From contig CBDDKW010000024.1 in assembly GCA_965230425.1 (NCBI GenBank), forward strand, positions 1 to 64,000: DNA of 64,000 bases, read 5' to 3'. Made by a program: the position numbers and the translations under genes. Within the stretch, counting starts at the first letter, position 1, and each line of letters starts with the position of its first letter. Below, in pieces: positions 36,487 to 44,683 of this stretch. The DNA is from CBDDKW01 sp965230425. GTDB lineage: Bacteria; Pseudomonadota; Gammaproteobacteria; UBA1113. Below the pieces are notes generated by a model, which ran no database searches, was not told the origin of the DNA, and saw only the letters and a program-made list of their open reading frames with translations.

Positions 36487-37334
36487 TGAGCTTCCCCTTT
36501 TAACTGTAATGCATAATCATATACACTATTTTTACTCATCCCTGTAATAGTAGCAGTTAATTTCACCGCTTGCTTTAAAGGCAATTCCTGCATAAGCACT
36601 TCAAGCACATGCTGCCATGCGATAGCCTGCGTCTCACGAGGCGGTTGAGTAGCCCCTTGGACAATGACTACAAACTCTCCCTTTTGTTGATTGTCATCCT
36701 CAATGACCCAATCCACTAGCGCAGCTAGGGGCATACGCTTGATGGTTTCAAAGGTTTTGGTTAGCTCACGTGCAAGTACGGCTAATCGCTCAGCGCCGAA
36801 GCTGTCTCGCATATCCTTTAAACTTGCGACAATACGATGGGGTGACTCATAGAAAATCAAGGTATGTGGCACTTCAAGTAAGGCGTCTAAGTGCTGCCGA
36901 CGTGCTGATTGCTTAGCGGGGAGAAAACCACAAAACTGGAAATTATCACAGGCTAAACCTGCGGCACTCAAGGCTGCGATGACCGCACAAGCCCCAGGGA
37001 TAGGGACAATCTTAATCGCATGCTCATGTGCCAAATCGACCAAATTAAACCCCGGATCACTGATTAAAGGCGTACCCGCATCACTAATCAAGGCAATATC
37101 CTCACCGGCCAACAAGGTTTGTATTAATTTTGAGCTACGCTCCGCTTCATTATGTGCATGCAACGAAATTAATCGCGCTGAAATGGCATAATGACTTAGC
37201 AAACTCTGGCTATGCCGAGTATCCTCTGCCGCAATCACATCCACGGACTTCAAAATATCGATAGCCCGCTGACTCATATCATCAAGATTGCCAATCGGTG
37301 TTGCAACAATATAAAGGATGCCTTGTTTACTCAT
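36483..37334 (-). CDS. rsmI: 16S rRNA C1402 2'-O-methyltransferase RsmI
   Basis: 283 aa SAM-dependent enzyme that 2'-O-methylates C1402 in the ribosomal P site, complementing RsmH. It shows the N-terminal LYIVATPIGNLDDMSQRAIDIL, AEDTRHSQSLL, LISDAGTPLISDPGFNLV, IPGACAVIAALSAAGL and FYESPHRI, the full signature set of the family. Its position between rnpB and lpoA is the common gammaproteobacterial arrangement. Only the ParD/ParE insertion (37370-37957) interrupts its approach to lpoA. Certain. Confidence 0.98.
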   Translation of the reverse strand: MSKQGILYIVATPIGNLDDMSQRAIDILKSVDVIAAEDTRHSQSLLSHYAISARLISLHAHNEAERSSKLIQTLLAGEDIALISDAGTPLISDPGFNLVDLAHEHAIKIVPIPGACAVIAALSAAGLACDNFQFCGFLPAKQSARRQHLDALLEVPHTLIFYESPHRIVASLKDMRDSFGAERLAVLARELTKTFETIKRMPLAALVDWVIEDDNQQKGEFVVIVQGATQPPRETQAIAWQHVLEVLMQELPLKQAVKLTATITGMSKNSVYDYALQLKGEAQ

Positions 37335-37369
37335 CAGAAAAATACACTTAATTCCAAGTCTAGCTACGA

Positions 37370-37702
37370 CTAGACGCGCTCCAGAACTTCAGATAATCTC
37401 GCAGGAATATCCATACTATCATGCAATATTGCCAGTACTTGTATTGCCTTATTCAAATACGTTGCAGCTTCCCGTATAAACACATAGTGACGCCCGTAAT
37501 GAAAATACTTTACCCCAGGCAAGACCGCCCCTGGTAATTCTCTAAGATGCTCAAAATCTTCAGCAACTATTGCTAACTGGCGATGAAGCCCATCAATGTA
37601 TTTATCTGCTTGTTCTACTCCCCAAAACTTATAGGTATAAAGCCATATCTCGATTTGCTGCTCATCTGCAGCAGGGTGGAAACTATATAGCAATGTATCC
37701 AA
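37370..37702 (-). CDS. parE: ParE-type toxin of a toxin-antitoxin pair
   Basis: 110 aa RelE/ParE-superfamily protein. Typical elements are the opening YSFHPAADEQQIEIWLYTYKFWG helix pair, LRELPGAVLPGVKYFHYGRHYVFI and a closing strand QVLAILHDSMD with the late R-L segment. ParE toxins inhibit DNA gyrase; RelE relatives cleave mRNA, and sequence alone does not decide which this is, though the ParD partner favours ParE. The start is TTG with AAGGA seven bases upstream, overlapping the antitoxin stop region. This keeps toxin translation low and coupled. The pair sits between rsmI and lpoA, usually adjacent, so it is an insertion. Confidence 0.88.
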   Translation of the reverse strand: MDTLLYSFHPAADEQQIEIWLYTYKFWGVEQADKYIDGLHRQLAIVAEDFEHLRELPGAVLPGVKYFHYGRHYVFIREAATYLNKAIQVLAILHDSMDIPARLSEVLERV

Positions 37703-37705
37703 AAA

Positions 37706-37957
37706 TTAATCCTTAAGCTTGCCTCGCGCTCGTTTTTTTACGTCATCAGCACTAACTGACACAAACTCCTCGGCAGGCGTTTCCAATAATGGTTTTAAAT
37801 AATCTGCCAGCCACTCTACTCCTTGCTCTTGATGGCGGATATCTTCACGAATAAGATCACGAAGATAATCACTCGCACTTGAATATTTGCCAGCTTCTAT
37901 TTGTTGCATTATCCAACTTTTTAACTGCTCAGGTAAAGAAACATTTAATGTTGGCAT
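37706..37957 (-). CDS. parD: ParD-type antitoxin
   Basis: 83 aa ribbon-helix-helix antitoxin. The N-terminus LNVSLPEQLKSWIMQQIEAG followed by KYSSASDYLRDLIRED is the ParD RHH signature (strand, two helices). The C-terminal 35 residues are acidic and would wrap around the toxin. It precedes the toxin by three bases, the usual antitoxin-first order. AAGGGG is a good ribosome-binding site. The RHH domain is expected to bind the two palindromes upstream (37984-38042) and repress the operon. Confidence 0.9.
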   Translation of the reverse strand: MPTLNVSLPEQLKSWIMQQIEAGKYSSASDYLRDLIREDIRHQEQGVEWLADYLKPLLETPAEEFVSVSADDVKKRARGKLKD

Positions 37958-37983
37958 AGTAGTCCCCTTGTTTATTACTAGAT

Positions 37984-38042
37984 ATATATTTGCAATATAT
38001 GTAACATATATTACTAAATATTAGCATATATTGGCAATATAT
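37984..38042 (-). promoter_or_regulatory. Paired operator palindromes of the ParD/ParE operon
   Basis: Two perfect 17-bp palindromes of the form ATATATT-(T/G)GC-AATATAT at 37984-38000 and 38026-38042. Their centres are 42 bp apart, about four helical turns. They lie 27-85 bases before the antitoxin start, within an AT-rich promoter region. This is the expected layout for RHH autorepression with conditional cooperativity. Confidence 0.7.
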
Positions 38043-38204
38043 ACATATATACAAAAAATGCTTGCTAATCAAGTGTTTTTGACTAAAAAAGAAGTTTTCC
38101 TAAAATCAACTTTTACTACTCATCAGCGTCAGCGCACCTAGGGCAATGCTCCCGAATCTGCTAAACTCAACCCTGGGGAAGTTAGTAAGAAGAGATCCAC
38201 AACC

Positions 38205-40049
38205 ATGGTACGCAAACAATTTAGCAAGATTTCAACGCTTATCTTTATCAGCCTGTCAGTATATTTATTGTCCAGTTGTACATCCATGAATAGCCAGCAA
38301 ATCCCCCCTGGCTACACAAACCGCTATTCTCAAACGGCCAATCATTACTTAGAACTGGCCAAACAAGCTCAAGCACCGCAGAAACAAACTTACGAATTAC
38401 AAGCTGCCGGCCGCATGCTACAAGAACGTATGCCACAACAGGCAAAAGCCGTACTCGATCAAATCGACACCCAACAGTTACCCGCTAACCTACAGATAGA
38501 AAAGCAAATCCTCGATGCTAATTACGCGTTACTAACTCAACACAGCAGTGAAGCTTTAACCACGGTGAAAAGCATCCCTTCAATAGATCAGCAAAATAAT
38601 AAAATTCAAACCGCCTACTATGAAATCGCTGCATTAGCGTATTTACAGCAAGGCGATCCCTTACACAGTGCACACATGCGTATGTCATTGGCTCCACTAT
38701 TGAAAGACCCAGCCGCTCAAAAACGTAATAAACAACTCATTTGGAATGACTTACAGAAACTACCCAAACAAGAATTAAACGAGCGCATGCATGAAGCCGC
38801 TCATGGAGACTCCAGCGGTTGGTTAGAGCTTGCCTTCATTGAAAAATCCTATAAACAAGATCCCAAAGTATTAAATTCAGAACTACGCATGTGGCGTCAA
38901 CGCTATCCACAACACCCAGCTAATAGCTTATTGCCAAGTAAAACTAAATACAGTCGCTGGAATAACACCCAATCCATAAACCAAGCAGCAGATAAACCTT
39001 CACAAATCGCCCTGTTAGTGCCCCTATCAGGTAAATTAGGTAATTCTGGTAAAATGATTAACGATGGCTTCATGGCTGGTTATTACGATAAGCAGCAAGA
39101 CAGTGACCAACAAGTTAAAGTCTATAATACCAGCGGTAAAAATATCCGCGCAGTGTACGACCAAGCTGTCGCTGATGGCGCTAAGCTAGTAGTTGGCCCA
39201 CTGACTAAAACCAATGTCAGCCAACTTGCCAATCAAGGCAAGCTACCCGTACCCACCTTAGCACTGAACTATGTACCTAATCAAAAGCTCAATAGTAATC
39301 TTTATCAATACGCACTCTCGCCCCAAGATGAAGCTCGCCAAGTAGCCGATCATGCCTGGCAAGATCGTCATTCACGCGCTATTGTCATCGTACCCGATAA
39401 TGACTGGGGTAAAGGTATCGCTGATACCTTCACACGACGCTGGGAAAGTCTAGGTGGCAAAGTTGTTGATAATATCAATTACACCAACAAAACCAACATG
39501 AGCAATAGCATCAAAAAGGCATTGGATGTTAATAAAAGCATTAGCCGCAAAAACACCGTCAGTAAAATGGTTGGTGAAAAAGTCGCTTCCGTACCACGAC
39601 GCCGTGAAGATATCGACATAGTATTTTTAGTTGCCTCACCGGTAAAAGCACGACAAATTCGGCCATTATTTAAATTTTATTATGCTGCGGATTTACCTAT
39701 CTACACCACCTCACAAGTCTATGCCGGTACCCCCAATCCTATGCGTGATAAAGACTTAAATGGCATTAAATTCTGCGATTCGCCCTGGGCCTTTAAAAAA
39801 GACGAGAACGTACTACAAGCGCAAAAGGACATGCATGAAATCGCGCCTAATGCCACCTCACAAATGTCACGTTTATATGCCTTTGGTTTAGATGCATATA
39901 ATCTCTCAACCCAGCTCAATCATTTAAGTATGTACCCCGACTTCGGTATTAATGGCATGACGGGCACACTGTATCTGGGCCAAGATCACCGGGTACTACG
40001 TCGTCTAGAGTGGGCGCAATTTAAAGAGGGTGTGCCAGAGGTGTCATAA
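38205..40049 (+). CDS. lpoA: Penicillin-binding protein activator LpoA (LppC)
   Basis: 614 aa outer-membrane lipoprotein that activates the peptidoglycan synthase PBP1a. Residues 1-25 form a lipoprotein signal with the lipobox LLSSC. An N-terminal TPR-like helical domain (about 30-240) is followed by a periplasmic-binding-protein-like domain that starts at PSQIALLVPLSGKLGNSGKMINDGF and ends with GMTGTLYLGQDHRVLRRLEWAQF. Length matches relatives. It begins the lpoA-yraN-diaA-dolP group, in conserved order. Identification is firm. Confidence 0.95.
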   Translation: MVRKQFSKISTLIFISLSVYLLSSCTSMNSQQIPPGYTNRYSQTANHYLELAKQAQAPQKQTYELQAAGRMLQERMPQQAKAVLDQIDTQQLPANLQIEKQILDANYALLTQHSSEALTTVKSIPSIDQQNNKIQTAYYEIAALAYLQQGDPLHSAHMRMSLAPLLKDPAAQKRNKQLIWNDLQKLPKQELNERMHEAAHGDSSGWLELAFIEKSYKQDPKVLNSELRMWRQRYPQHPANSLLPSKTKYSRWNNTQSINQAADKPSQIALLVPLSGKLGNSGKMINDGFMAGYYDKQQDSDQQVKVYNTSGKNIRAVYDQAVADGAKLVVGPLTKTNVSQLANQGKLPVPTLALNYVPNQKLNSNLYQYALSPQDEARQVADHAWQDRHSRAIVIVPDNDWGKGIADTFTRRWESLGGKVVDNINYTNKTNMSNSIKKALDVNKSISRKNTVSKMVGEKVASVPRRREDIDIVFLVASPVKARQIRPLFKFYYAADLPIYTTSQVYAGTPNPMRDKDLNGIKFCDSPWAFKKDENVLQAQKDMHEIAPNATSQMSRLYAFGLDAYNLSTQLNHLSMYPDFGINGMTGTLYLGQDHRVLRRLEWAQFKEGVPEVS

Positions 40050-40135
40050 CGTGTAAAGATCCCAAGAAAAAAATGACAAACAGCCTCACTTACGATATTA
40101 TTCCCCATCACATAAATAAATAGAAACACAAGAAG

Positions 40136-40504
40136 ATGAACCCGCTCACCCCCAAACGCATTGGCGATGCCGCTGAAGTACGTGCACGCCGCTACCTAGA
40201 ACAGCAGGGCTTGCAATACGTCACTCATCACTACCAATGCCGCTTGGGAGAGATTGACCTCATCATGACCGATCAAGACAATATGGTTTTTGTGGAAGTG
40301 CGCTACCGGCAAAAAACTCACTTTAGCCACCCGGTGGAAACGATCGATCGGCGTAAACAGAAAAAAATCATCAAAACCGCCCAATTTTATTTGCAATGGC
40401 GTAGATTGTACGAAAAAATACCCTGTCGTTTTGATGTGGTGTGTTTAACCGGAGATCAAGCAAACAGTATAGAGTGGATTCAGCATGCCTTTGAGACAGA
40501 CTGA
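40136..40504 (+). CDS. yraN: YraN family (UPF0102) nuclease-like protein
   Basis: 122 aa protein of the UPF0102 family, related to restriction-endonuclease/Holliday-resolvase folds. The core is AAEVRARRYLEQQGLQYV, then CRLGEIDLIMTDQDNMVFVEVRYR, which keeps the Glu, Asp and ExR active-site-like residues, and FGRID-type end CRFDVVCLTGD. The cellular role is not established. It follows lpoA by 86 bases and precedes diaA, as in most gammaproteobacteria. Confidence 0.92.
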   Translation: MNPLTPKRIGDAAEVRARRYLEQQGLQYVTHHYQCRLGEIDLIMTDQDNMVFVEVRYRQKTHFSHPVETIDRRKQKKIIKTAQFYLQWRRLYEKIPCRFDVVCLTGDQANSIEWIQHAFETD

Positions 40505-40591
40505 AATTTAGAGCTTATCTGCATAATCAACACACAAGCCGCAATAACTACGAAAATGACTATATAGATGAAACATAGACAGAGGACTTAA

Positions 40592-41185
40592 ATGACAATC
40601 ATAGACCGCATCCAAGGCCATTTCAGCGATAGTATAGAAACCAAGATCGCTGCCGCTGATACATTGCCTGAAGCTATCGCTCAAGCTGGTGACCGTTTGG
40701 TTGAATGCCTATTGGAAGGCCACAAAATCCTTGCCTGCGGTAATGGTGGCTCCGCTGCTGATGCGCAGCATTTTTCCTCTGAATTACTGAATCGCTTCGA
40801 AGCCGAACGCCCCAGTTTACCGGCTATATCCCTGACCACAGATACATCAACCATCACTTCAGTGGCCAATGATTATTCCTACCAAGAAGTCTTTGCCAAA
40901 CAGATTAAGGGCCTTGGCCAAGCGGGTGATATCTTAATCGCCATCTCTACCAGCGGTAATTCACATAATATCTTAAAGGCCGTGGAAGCAGGCCAAGAAA
41001 AAGGCATGACTGTCATTGCCCTCACTGGCCGTGATGGCGGCAATATGCGCTCACTACTGAAAAACCAAGATGTAGAAATCTGTGTACCCGCACAATCAAC
41101 GGCAAGAATACAAGAAACTCATATCTTAATTGTCCACTGTTTATGTGATTTAATAGATTACAAGCTTTTCACTCAAGGAGTTTAA
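40592..41185 (+). CDS. diaA: DiaA/GmhA-like SIS-domain protein
   Basis: 197 aa single SIS domain. DiaA tetramers bind DnaA and promote initiation at oriC; the close relative GmhA is a phosphoheptose isomerase. Visible are ILACGNGGSAADAQHFSSELLNRFE and ILIAISTSGNSHNILKAVEAG, which are the sugar-phosphate binding loops. The context between yraN and dolP favours DiaA over GmhA. AGAGGA precedes the ATG. It is followed by dolP after one base. Confidence 0.9.
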   Translation: MTIIDRIQGHFSDSIETKIAAADTLPEAIAQAGDRLVECLLEGHKILACGNGGSAADAQHFSSELLNRFEAERPSLPAISLTTDTSTITSVANDYSYQEVFAKQIKGLGQAGDILIAISTSGNSHNILKAVEAGQEKGMTVIALTGRDGGNMRSLLKNQDVEICVPAQSTARIQETHILIVHCLCDLIDYKLFTQGV

Positions 41186-41186
41186 G

Positions 41187-41765
41187 ATGACCACCATGAT
41201 GCGACTAATCAGTATTATTTTGCTATCTGTGAGTCTACAAGCCTGTGTTGGTTCGTTCATGGCCGGTGCAGCAGTGGGCGGTGCTGTGGCTTACGAAGGC
41301 CGCAATATGGATGTTATCAAGCAAGATATGAAGATATCATCCAGCATCGACAAGAAATTCAAATCTGATCCGCAAATGATGAAAAGCAGCCGTATTGTCA
41401 CCGCCACCTATGACGGCACGGTATTGCTAGTAGGCCAAACACCCTACCCTCATTACAAACAACAAGCGGAACAAATGGTTAAAAGCATCCCTGGCGTTAA
41501 GCGCGTTTACAATGAAATCGTCATTAGTGGCCCCATCTCTGCCATGACAGAGTCCAGCGATGCCTGGATCACAACCAAGGTAAAAAGCCATTTGATCGCA
41601 GCCAAAGGCTTAGATTCTGCGCAAATTAAGGTAGTCACGGAAAATGGTGTGGTGTATTTAATCGGTAAGGTTACTCACTCACAGGCGAAAATTGCTACAG
41701 CAGCAGCCCGCAATGTCTCTGGGGTACAAAAGGTGGTTACACTCTTTGAATATGTAAAACCCTGA
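41187..41765 (+). CDS. dolP: BON-domain outer-membrane lipoprotein DolP
   Basis: 192 aa (YraP). A lipoprotein signal with lipobox LQAC is followed by a Gly/Ala-rich stretch and two BON domains (about 48-116 and 126-190). Each has the DG-V-LVG or NGVVYLIG strand turn (TYDGTVLLVGQ, ENGVVYLIGKV). DolP helps maintain outer-membrane integrity and binds anionic phospholipids. AAGGAG is seven bases upstream of the ATG. Last gene of the plus-strand group; the next genes are convergent. Confidence 0.93.
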   Translation: MTTMMRLISIILLSVSLQACVGSFMAGAAVGGAVAYEGRNMDVIKQDMKISSSIDKKFKSDPQMMKSSRIVTATYDGTVLLVGQTPYPHYKQQAEQMVKSIPGVKRVYNEIVISGPISAMTESSDAWITTKVKSHLIAAKGLDSAQIKVVTENGVVYLIGKVTHSQAKIATAAARNVSGVQKVVTLFEYVKP

Positions 41766-41770
41766 ATCTA

Positions 41771-42007
41771 CTAATTTCCAGTGGATACATTAACTCTAGC
41801 GGTAAGAAGACCTTTCAGTACATAGATAAAGAAACATAATTTTAATGCTTGCCAATAGGTGATACTGTAATTGGTATGCAAATAAATTGAAGCATCATTC
41901 CAAAGCCACATAAAGAATACTGCAGCTAAAGGCACCAACGGTAAACAAAGTAAAAAGCCGCACAGTATGACAAGCAAGCCACCAGATAGCATGGTAAGAA
42001 AGTTCAT
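41771..42007 (-). CDS. Small membrane protein of unknown function
   Basis: 78 aa with two hydrophobic segments (MLSGGLLVILCGFLLCLPLVPLAAVFFMW broken into two spans, and ALKLCFFIYVLKGLL). It is probably an inner-membrane protein with two or three helices. No family recognised. It lies five bases from the convergent dolP stop and follows the 70-aa ORF, perhaps in one transcript. Confidence 0.5.
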   Translation of the reverse strand: MNFLTMLSGGLLVILCGFLLCLPLVPLAAVFFMWLWNDASIYLHTNYSITYWQALKLCFFIYVLKGLLTARVNVSTGN

Positions 42008-42033
42008 TTTAGACCTTTACGAAAAGAGTAAAG

Positions 42034-42246
42034 CTATATTTCCATCTCAAAGGGATCGCCAAAACGCTCTTTGAGCATTTTATCCATGAGAATTTCTTCA
42101 ACACGGCGCCGGACATCCACCTGGCGCTGGTGCTGTAGTTTACGATTTTCAGCTTTAGTGCGTTTTACTTCGACGACTTCTTCTACAACTTCTTCTGTAT
42201 CAGTTGCAGCAGCGACTTCATCGACGAGCTCATCTTCATATTCCAT
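42034..42246 (-). CDS. Small acidic-basic protein, PA3496-like
   Basis: 70 aa. The N-terminal half is strongly acidic (EDELVDEVAAATDTEEVVEEV). The C-terminal half is basic and helical (RRRVEEILMDKMLKERFGDPF). The pattern of an Arg-rich helix ending in LKERFGDP recalls small gammaproteobacterial proteins of the PA3496 type, but this is a weak resemblance. Function unknown. Confidence 0.5.
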   Translation of the reverse strand: MEYEDELVDEVAAATDTEEVVEEVVEVKRTKAENRKLQHQRQVDVRRRVEEILMDKMLKERFGDPFEMEI

Positions 42247-42702
42247 AGCATAATACCTATAAGATAGCCCAAGCTAATATACTCAGATAAATCACCACCA
42301 CACAGACTGTGTGACAACGACTTACCTAAGTTAAATGGTCATCCTAACCATCGTTCCCTGTCATACTACATATCCATGAGTACGACTCATTCCTTTATAC
42401 ACTTAAAAAACTCATTTGAAAACAGTTATTTAGAAAAATTTATTAAAAATACTCCGTTCCCAAGAGCTTACCCAGCAACTTTGGCAGGTTTTTATGACAA
42501 ACAGATTACCATCCGCAGCTTATTCGAACCCTAGAGTAAAGCTGATGCAAGACATTTTAACACCACTGAAAGAAATAACATTCGTCGAAGATGTTGGCGA
42601 GCAGCCATTACAATACATGCAGAAAACAAGCGACCGCCTTCTGAAATTGAGCAACTGTTGAGGAACGCTACAGCAGCAGCTAGTCCAAGCAAACGAGCGT
42701 AA
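42247..42702. other. Gap with possible decayed gene
   Basis: 456 bp between the 70-aa ORF and sspB. Two short plus-strand ORFs overlap in different frames: 42376-42534 (52 aa) and 42494-42661 (55 aa). Neither has a good ribosome-binding site. Read across a frameshift they could be one broken gene of about 95 codons. No family recognised. Confidence 0.3.
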
Positions 42703-43149
42703 CTACTTCACTACCCGTAAGTGCGGTGACTTTTTCTTACCCTTGCCACCACCTTTATCATCACCGCCGCCACTTTGTGGTGGTGGTGTATCATCATCAT
42801 CGCCATCACCACTGCCAGATTCCATCTCATCTTCGTCATACTCATCTTCATTGAAAACCATACCTCGACCACTCTCACGAGAATAAATGGCTAATATGGC
42901 TGATACAGGCGCTGAGATATAGAATACTTCACCAGAGAAGCTGGCATTGAACTCCAGGGTAGTATTGCTGATGTGTAAGCCTTCAGTAGCGTGGGGAGAA
43001 ATATTTAAAACGATTTTACCATCTTCAATGTATTCTGTTGGTACATTTGCCTTTGGATCTTCCGCATCAATGACCAAGTAAGGAGTCATATCATTGTCTA
43101 AAATCCATTCATAAAATGCACGCACTAAATAAGGTCTAGAAGGTGTCAT
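42703..43149 (-). CDS. sspB: ClpXP adaptor SspB
   Basis: 148 aa adaptor that delivers ssrA-tagged proteins to ClpXP. The folded domain spans residues 1-105 (SRPYLVRAFYEWILDNDMTPYLVIDA, IVLNISPHATEGL, ISAPVSAILAIYSRESGRGMVF). A Asp/Gly/Pro-rich linker then leads to the ClpX-binding tail (GKKKSPHLRVVK). It lies two bases after sspA, as usual. Certain. Confidence 0.96.
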   Translation of the reverse strand: MTPSRPYLVRAFYEWILDNDMTPYLVIDAEDPKANVPTEYIEDGKIVLNISPHATEGLHISNTTLEFNASFSGEVFYISAPVSAILAIYSRESGRGMVFNEDEYDEDEMESGSGDGDDDDTPPPQSGGGDDKGGGKGKKKSPHLRVVK

Positions 43150-43151
43150 AA

Positions 43152-43778
43152 TTAATCTCGTAATTCTGTTTCTGCTTCACTCAAGCTGGCCTGGAATGAA
43201 TCGCGGGCAAAAATCCTATCACAATAATCAAAAATAGCCTTAGCTTGTTTAGGCAGTTGGATCCCCATACTGGGTAAACGCCACAATAAAGGTGCTAAGC
43301 AACAATCCACAATGGTAAACTCTTCACTGAGGAAGAAAGGCTTATCAGCGAATACAGGAGCAATACTGATTAAGCTATCTTCTAATTGCTTACGTGCAAT
43401 AGCCACGGCATCACCTTCACCATACAACACAGTATCCATTAAACTGCATAGATCGCGATCCAAACGATAAATCATACGACGATGCTCAGCACGCGCAACA
43501 GGATAAACGGGCATTAACGGTGGATGCGGAAAACGCTCATCTAAGTATTCAGTGATAATACGTGCGGTATAAATCACTAAATCCCGATCCACTAAGGTAG
43601 GCACAGAATTATAAGGGTTTAAATCAATCAGATCTTCAGGCTTATCTTCAGGTAAAACATCAATGACCTCAACATTGACTCCTTTTTCTGCCAAGACAAT
43701 ACGTACTTGGTGACAATAAGGATCCAATGGATCAGAATACAAAATCATTACTGAGCGTTTACTGGCTACTACCGCCAT
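43152..43778 (-). CDS. sspA: Stringent starvation protein SspA
   Basis: 208 aa glutathione-S-transferase-fold RNA polymerase-binding regulator. It shows the thioredoxin-like N-domain (SVMILYSDPLDPYCHQVRIVLAEKGVNVEVIDV, NPYNSVPTLVDRDLVIYTARIITEYLDERFPHPPLMP) and the helical C-domain with FTIVDCCLAPLLWRL. In relatives SspA and MglA-type proteins influence virulence genes in intracellular pathogens. The petABC-sspA-sspB order is conserved. Confidence 0.96.
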   Translation of the reverse strand: MAVVASKRSVMILYSDPLDPYCHQVRIVLAEKGVNVEVIDVLPEDKPEDLIDLNPYNSVPTLVDRDLVIYTARIITEYLDERFPHPPLMPVYPVARAEHRRMIYRLDRDLCSLMDTVLYGEGDAVAIARKQLEDSLISIAPVFADKPFFLSEEFTIVDCCLAPLLWRLPSMGIQLPKQAKAIFDYCDRIFARDSFQASLSEAETELRD

Positions 43779-43906
43779 GGACTGTTCTCCTATGGAAAAT
43801 ACATAACTAAACTATTTAGCAAAGTCTTACAAACGGCCATTGGCCATACACAATCAAGACCTTGATTCAGCCTCAGTTGCATAGAGCTATAACACAGGCA
43901 TATTGG

Positions 43907-44683
43907 CTATTTTTTAATGCCACGCCATATATCAACTTTGAGTAGATAAGCAACAATAATAAAAATCAGCAAAAATGCGATTACCCAAACCCCAATGCGG
44001 ATGCGAGTTAATTGTTTAGGCTCACCTACATAGGAGAGGAAGTTTACCAGATCTTGTACCACTTGATCGAATTGTTTTGGGGTTAATGTGCCTTTTTTTA
44101 GCAATTTTAAGTGATCTATCTCGTTAATTTTCTGCTTTTGTCCATCAATAGCGACTTTTTTACGCTTATAGACCGGAACTTGAACACCTTGTAGCCCTTC
44201 CAGTACATTTGGCATAGCCACATCAGGGAATAGTAAATTATTCGTGCCTATCAAGCGGTTGGGATCTGCGTAGAAGCTCAGCAGATAAGTATATAACCAA
44301 TCCACCCCGCGCTCCCGAGCAATTAAGGAAAGATCCGGTGGTGCCATGCCGAACCATTGGTCAGCATCAGACTTACTCATGGCATTGCGTATGGGATCGA
44401 CAATTTTTGCCCCAGTGAATGTGAGATACTCTTGCAAGAATCCTGAGTCAAGCTGTCCCTCTTTGTTGATTAAGCCAAGACCCTGAGCCAGTTGCTGATA
44501 ACGCATGTATTTCAGCGAGTGGCAACTCACACAATACTGCATGTAGTACTTAGCTCCTCGCTGCAATGCCGCCTGATTGCCCACATCGATATAGGGTTTT
44601 TGTAGCTTAATCCCCGCATCACTGGCAGCCCAAGCGGTGCTGAATAAACAAAATAAACAGGCAATCAATGTTAATTTCTTCAC
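43907..44683 (-). CDS. petC: Cytochrome c1 of the bc1 complex
   Basis: 258 aa. An N-terminal signal peptide (LTLIACLFCLFSTAWA) precedes the heme site CVSCH in YMQYCVSCHSLKYMRYQQLA. The axial methionine region is near FGMAPPDLSLIARERG. A C-terminal membrane anchor (IGVWVIAFLLIFIIVAYLL) holds it in the inner membrane facing the periplasm. It passes electrons from the Rieske protein to soluble cytochrome. Its start overlaps the petB stop by four bases. Confidence 0.96.
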   Translation of the reverse strand: MKKLTLIACLFCLFSTAWAASDAGIKLQKPYIDVGNQAALQRGAKYYMQYCVSCHSLKYMRYQQLAQGLGLINKEGQLDSGFLQEYLTFTGAKIVDPIRNAMSKSDADQWFGMAPPDLSLIARERGVDWLYTYLLSFYADPNRLIGTNNLLFPDVAMPNVLEGLQGVQVPVYKRKKVAIDGQKQKINEIDHLKLLKKGTLTPKQFDQVVQDLVNFLSYVGEPKQLTRIRIGVWVIAFLLIFIIVAYLLKVDIWRGIKK

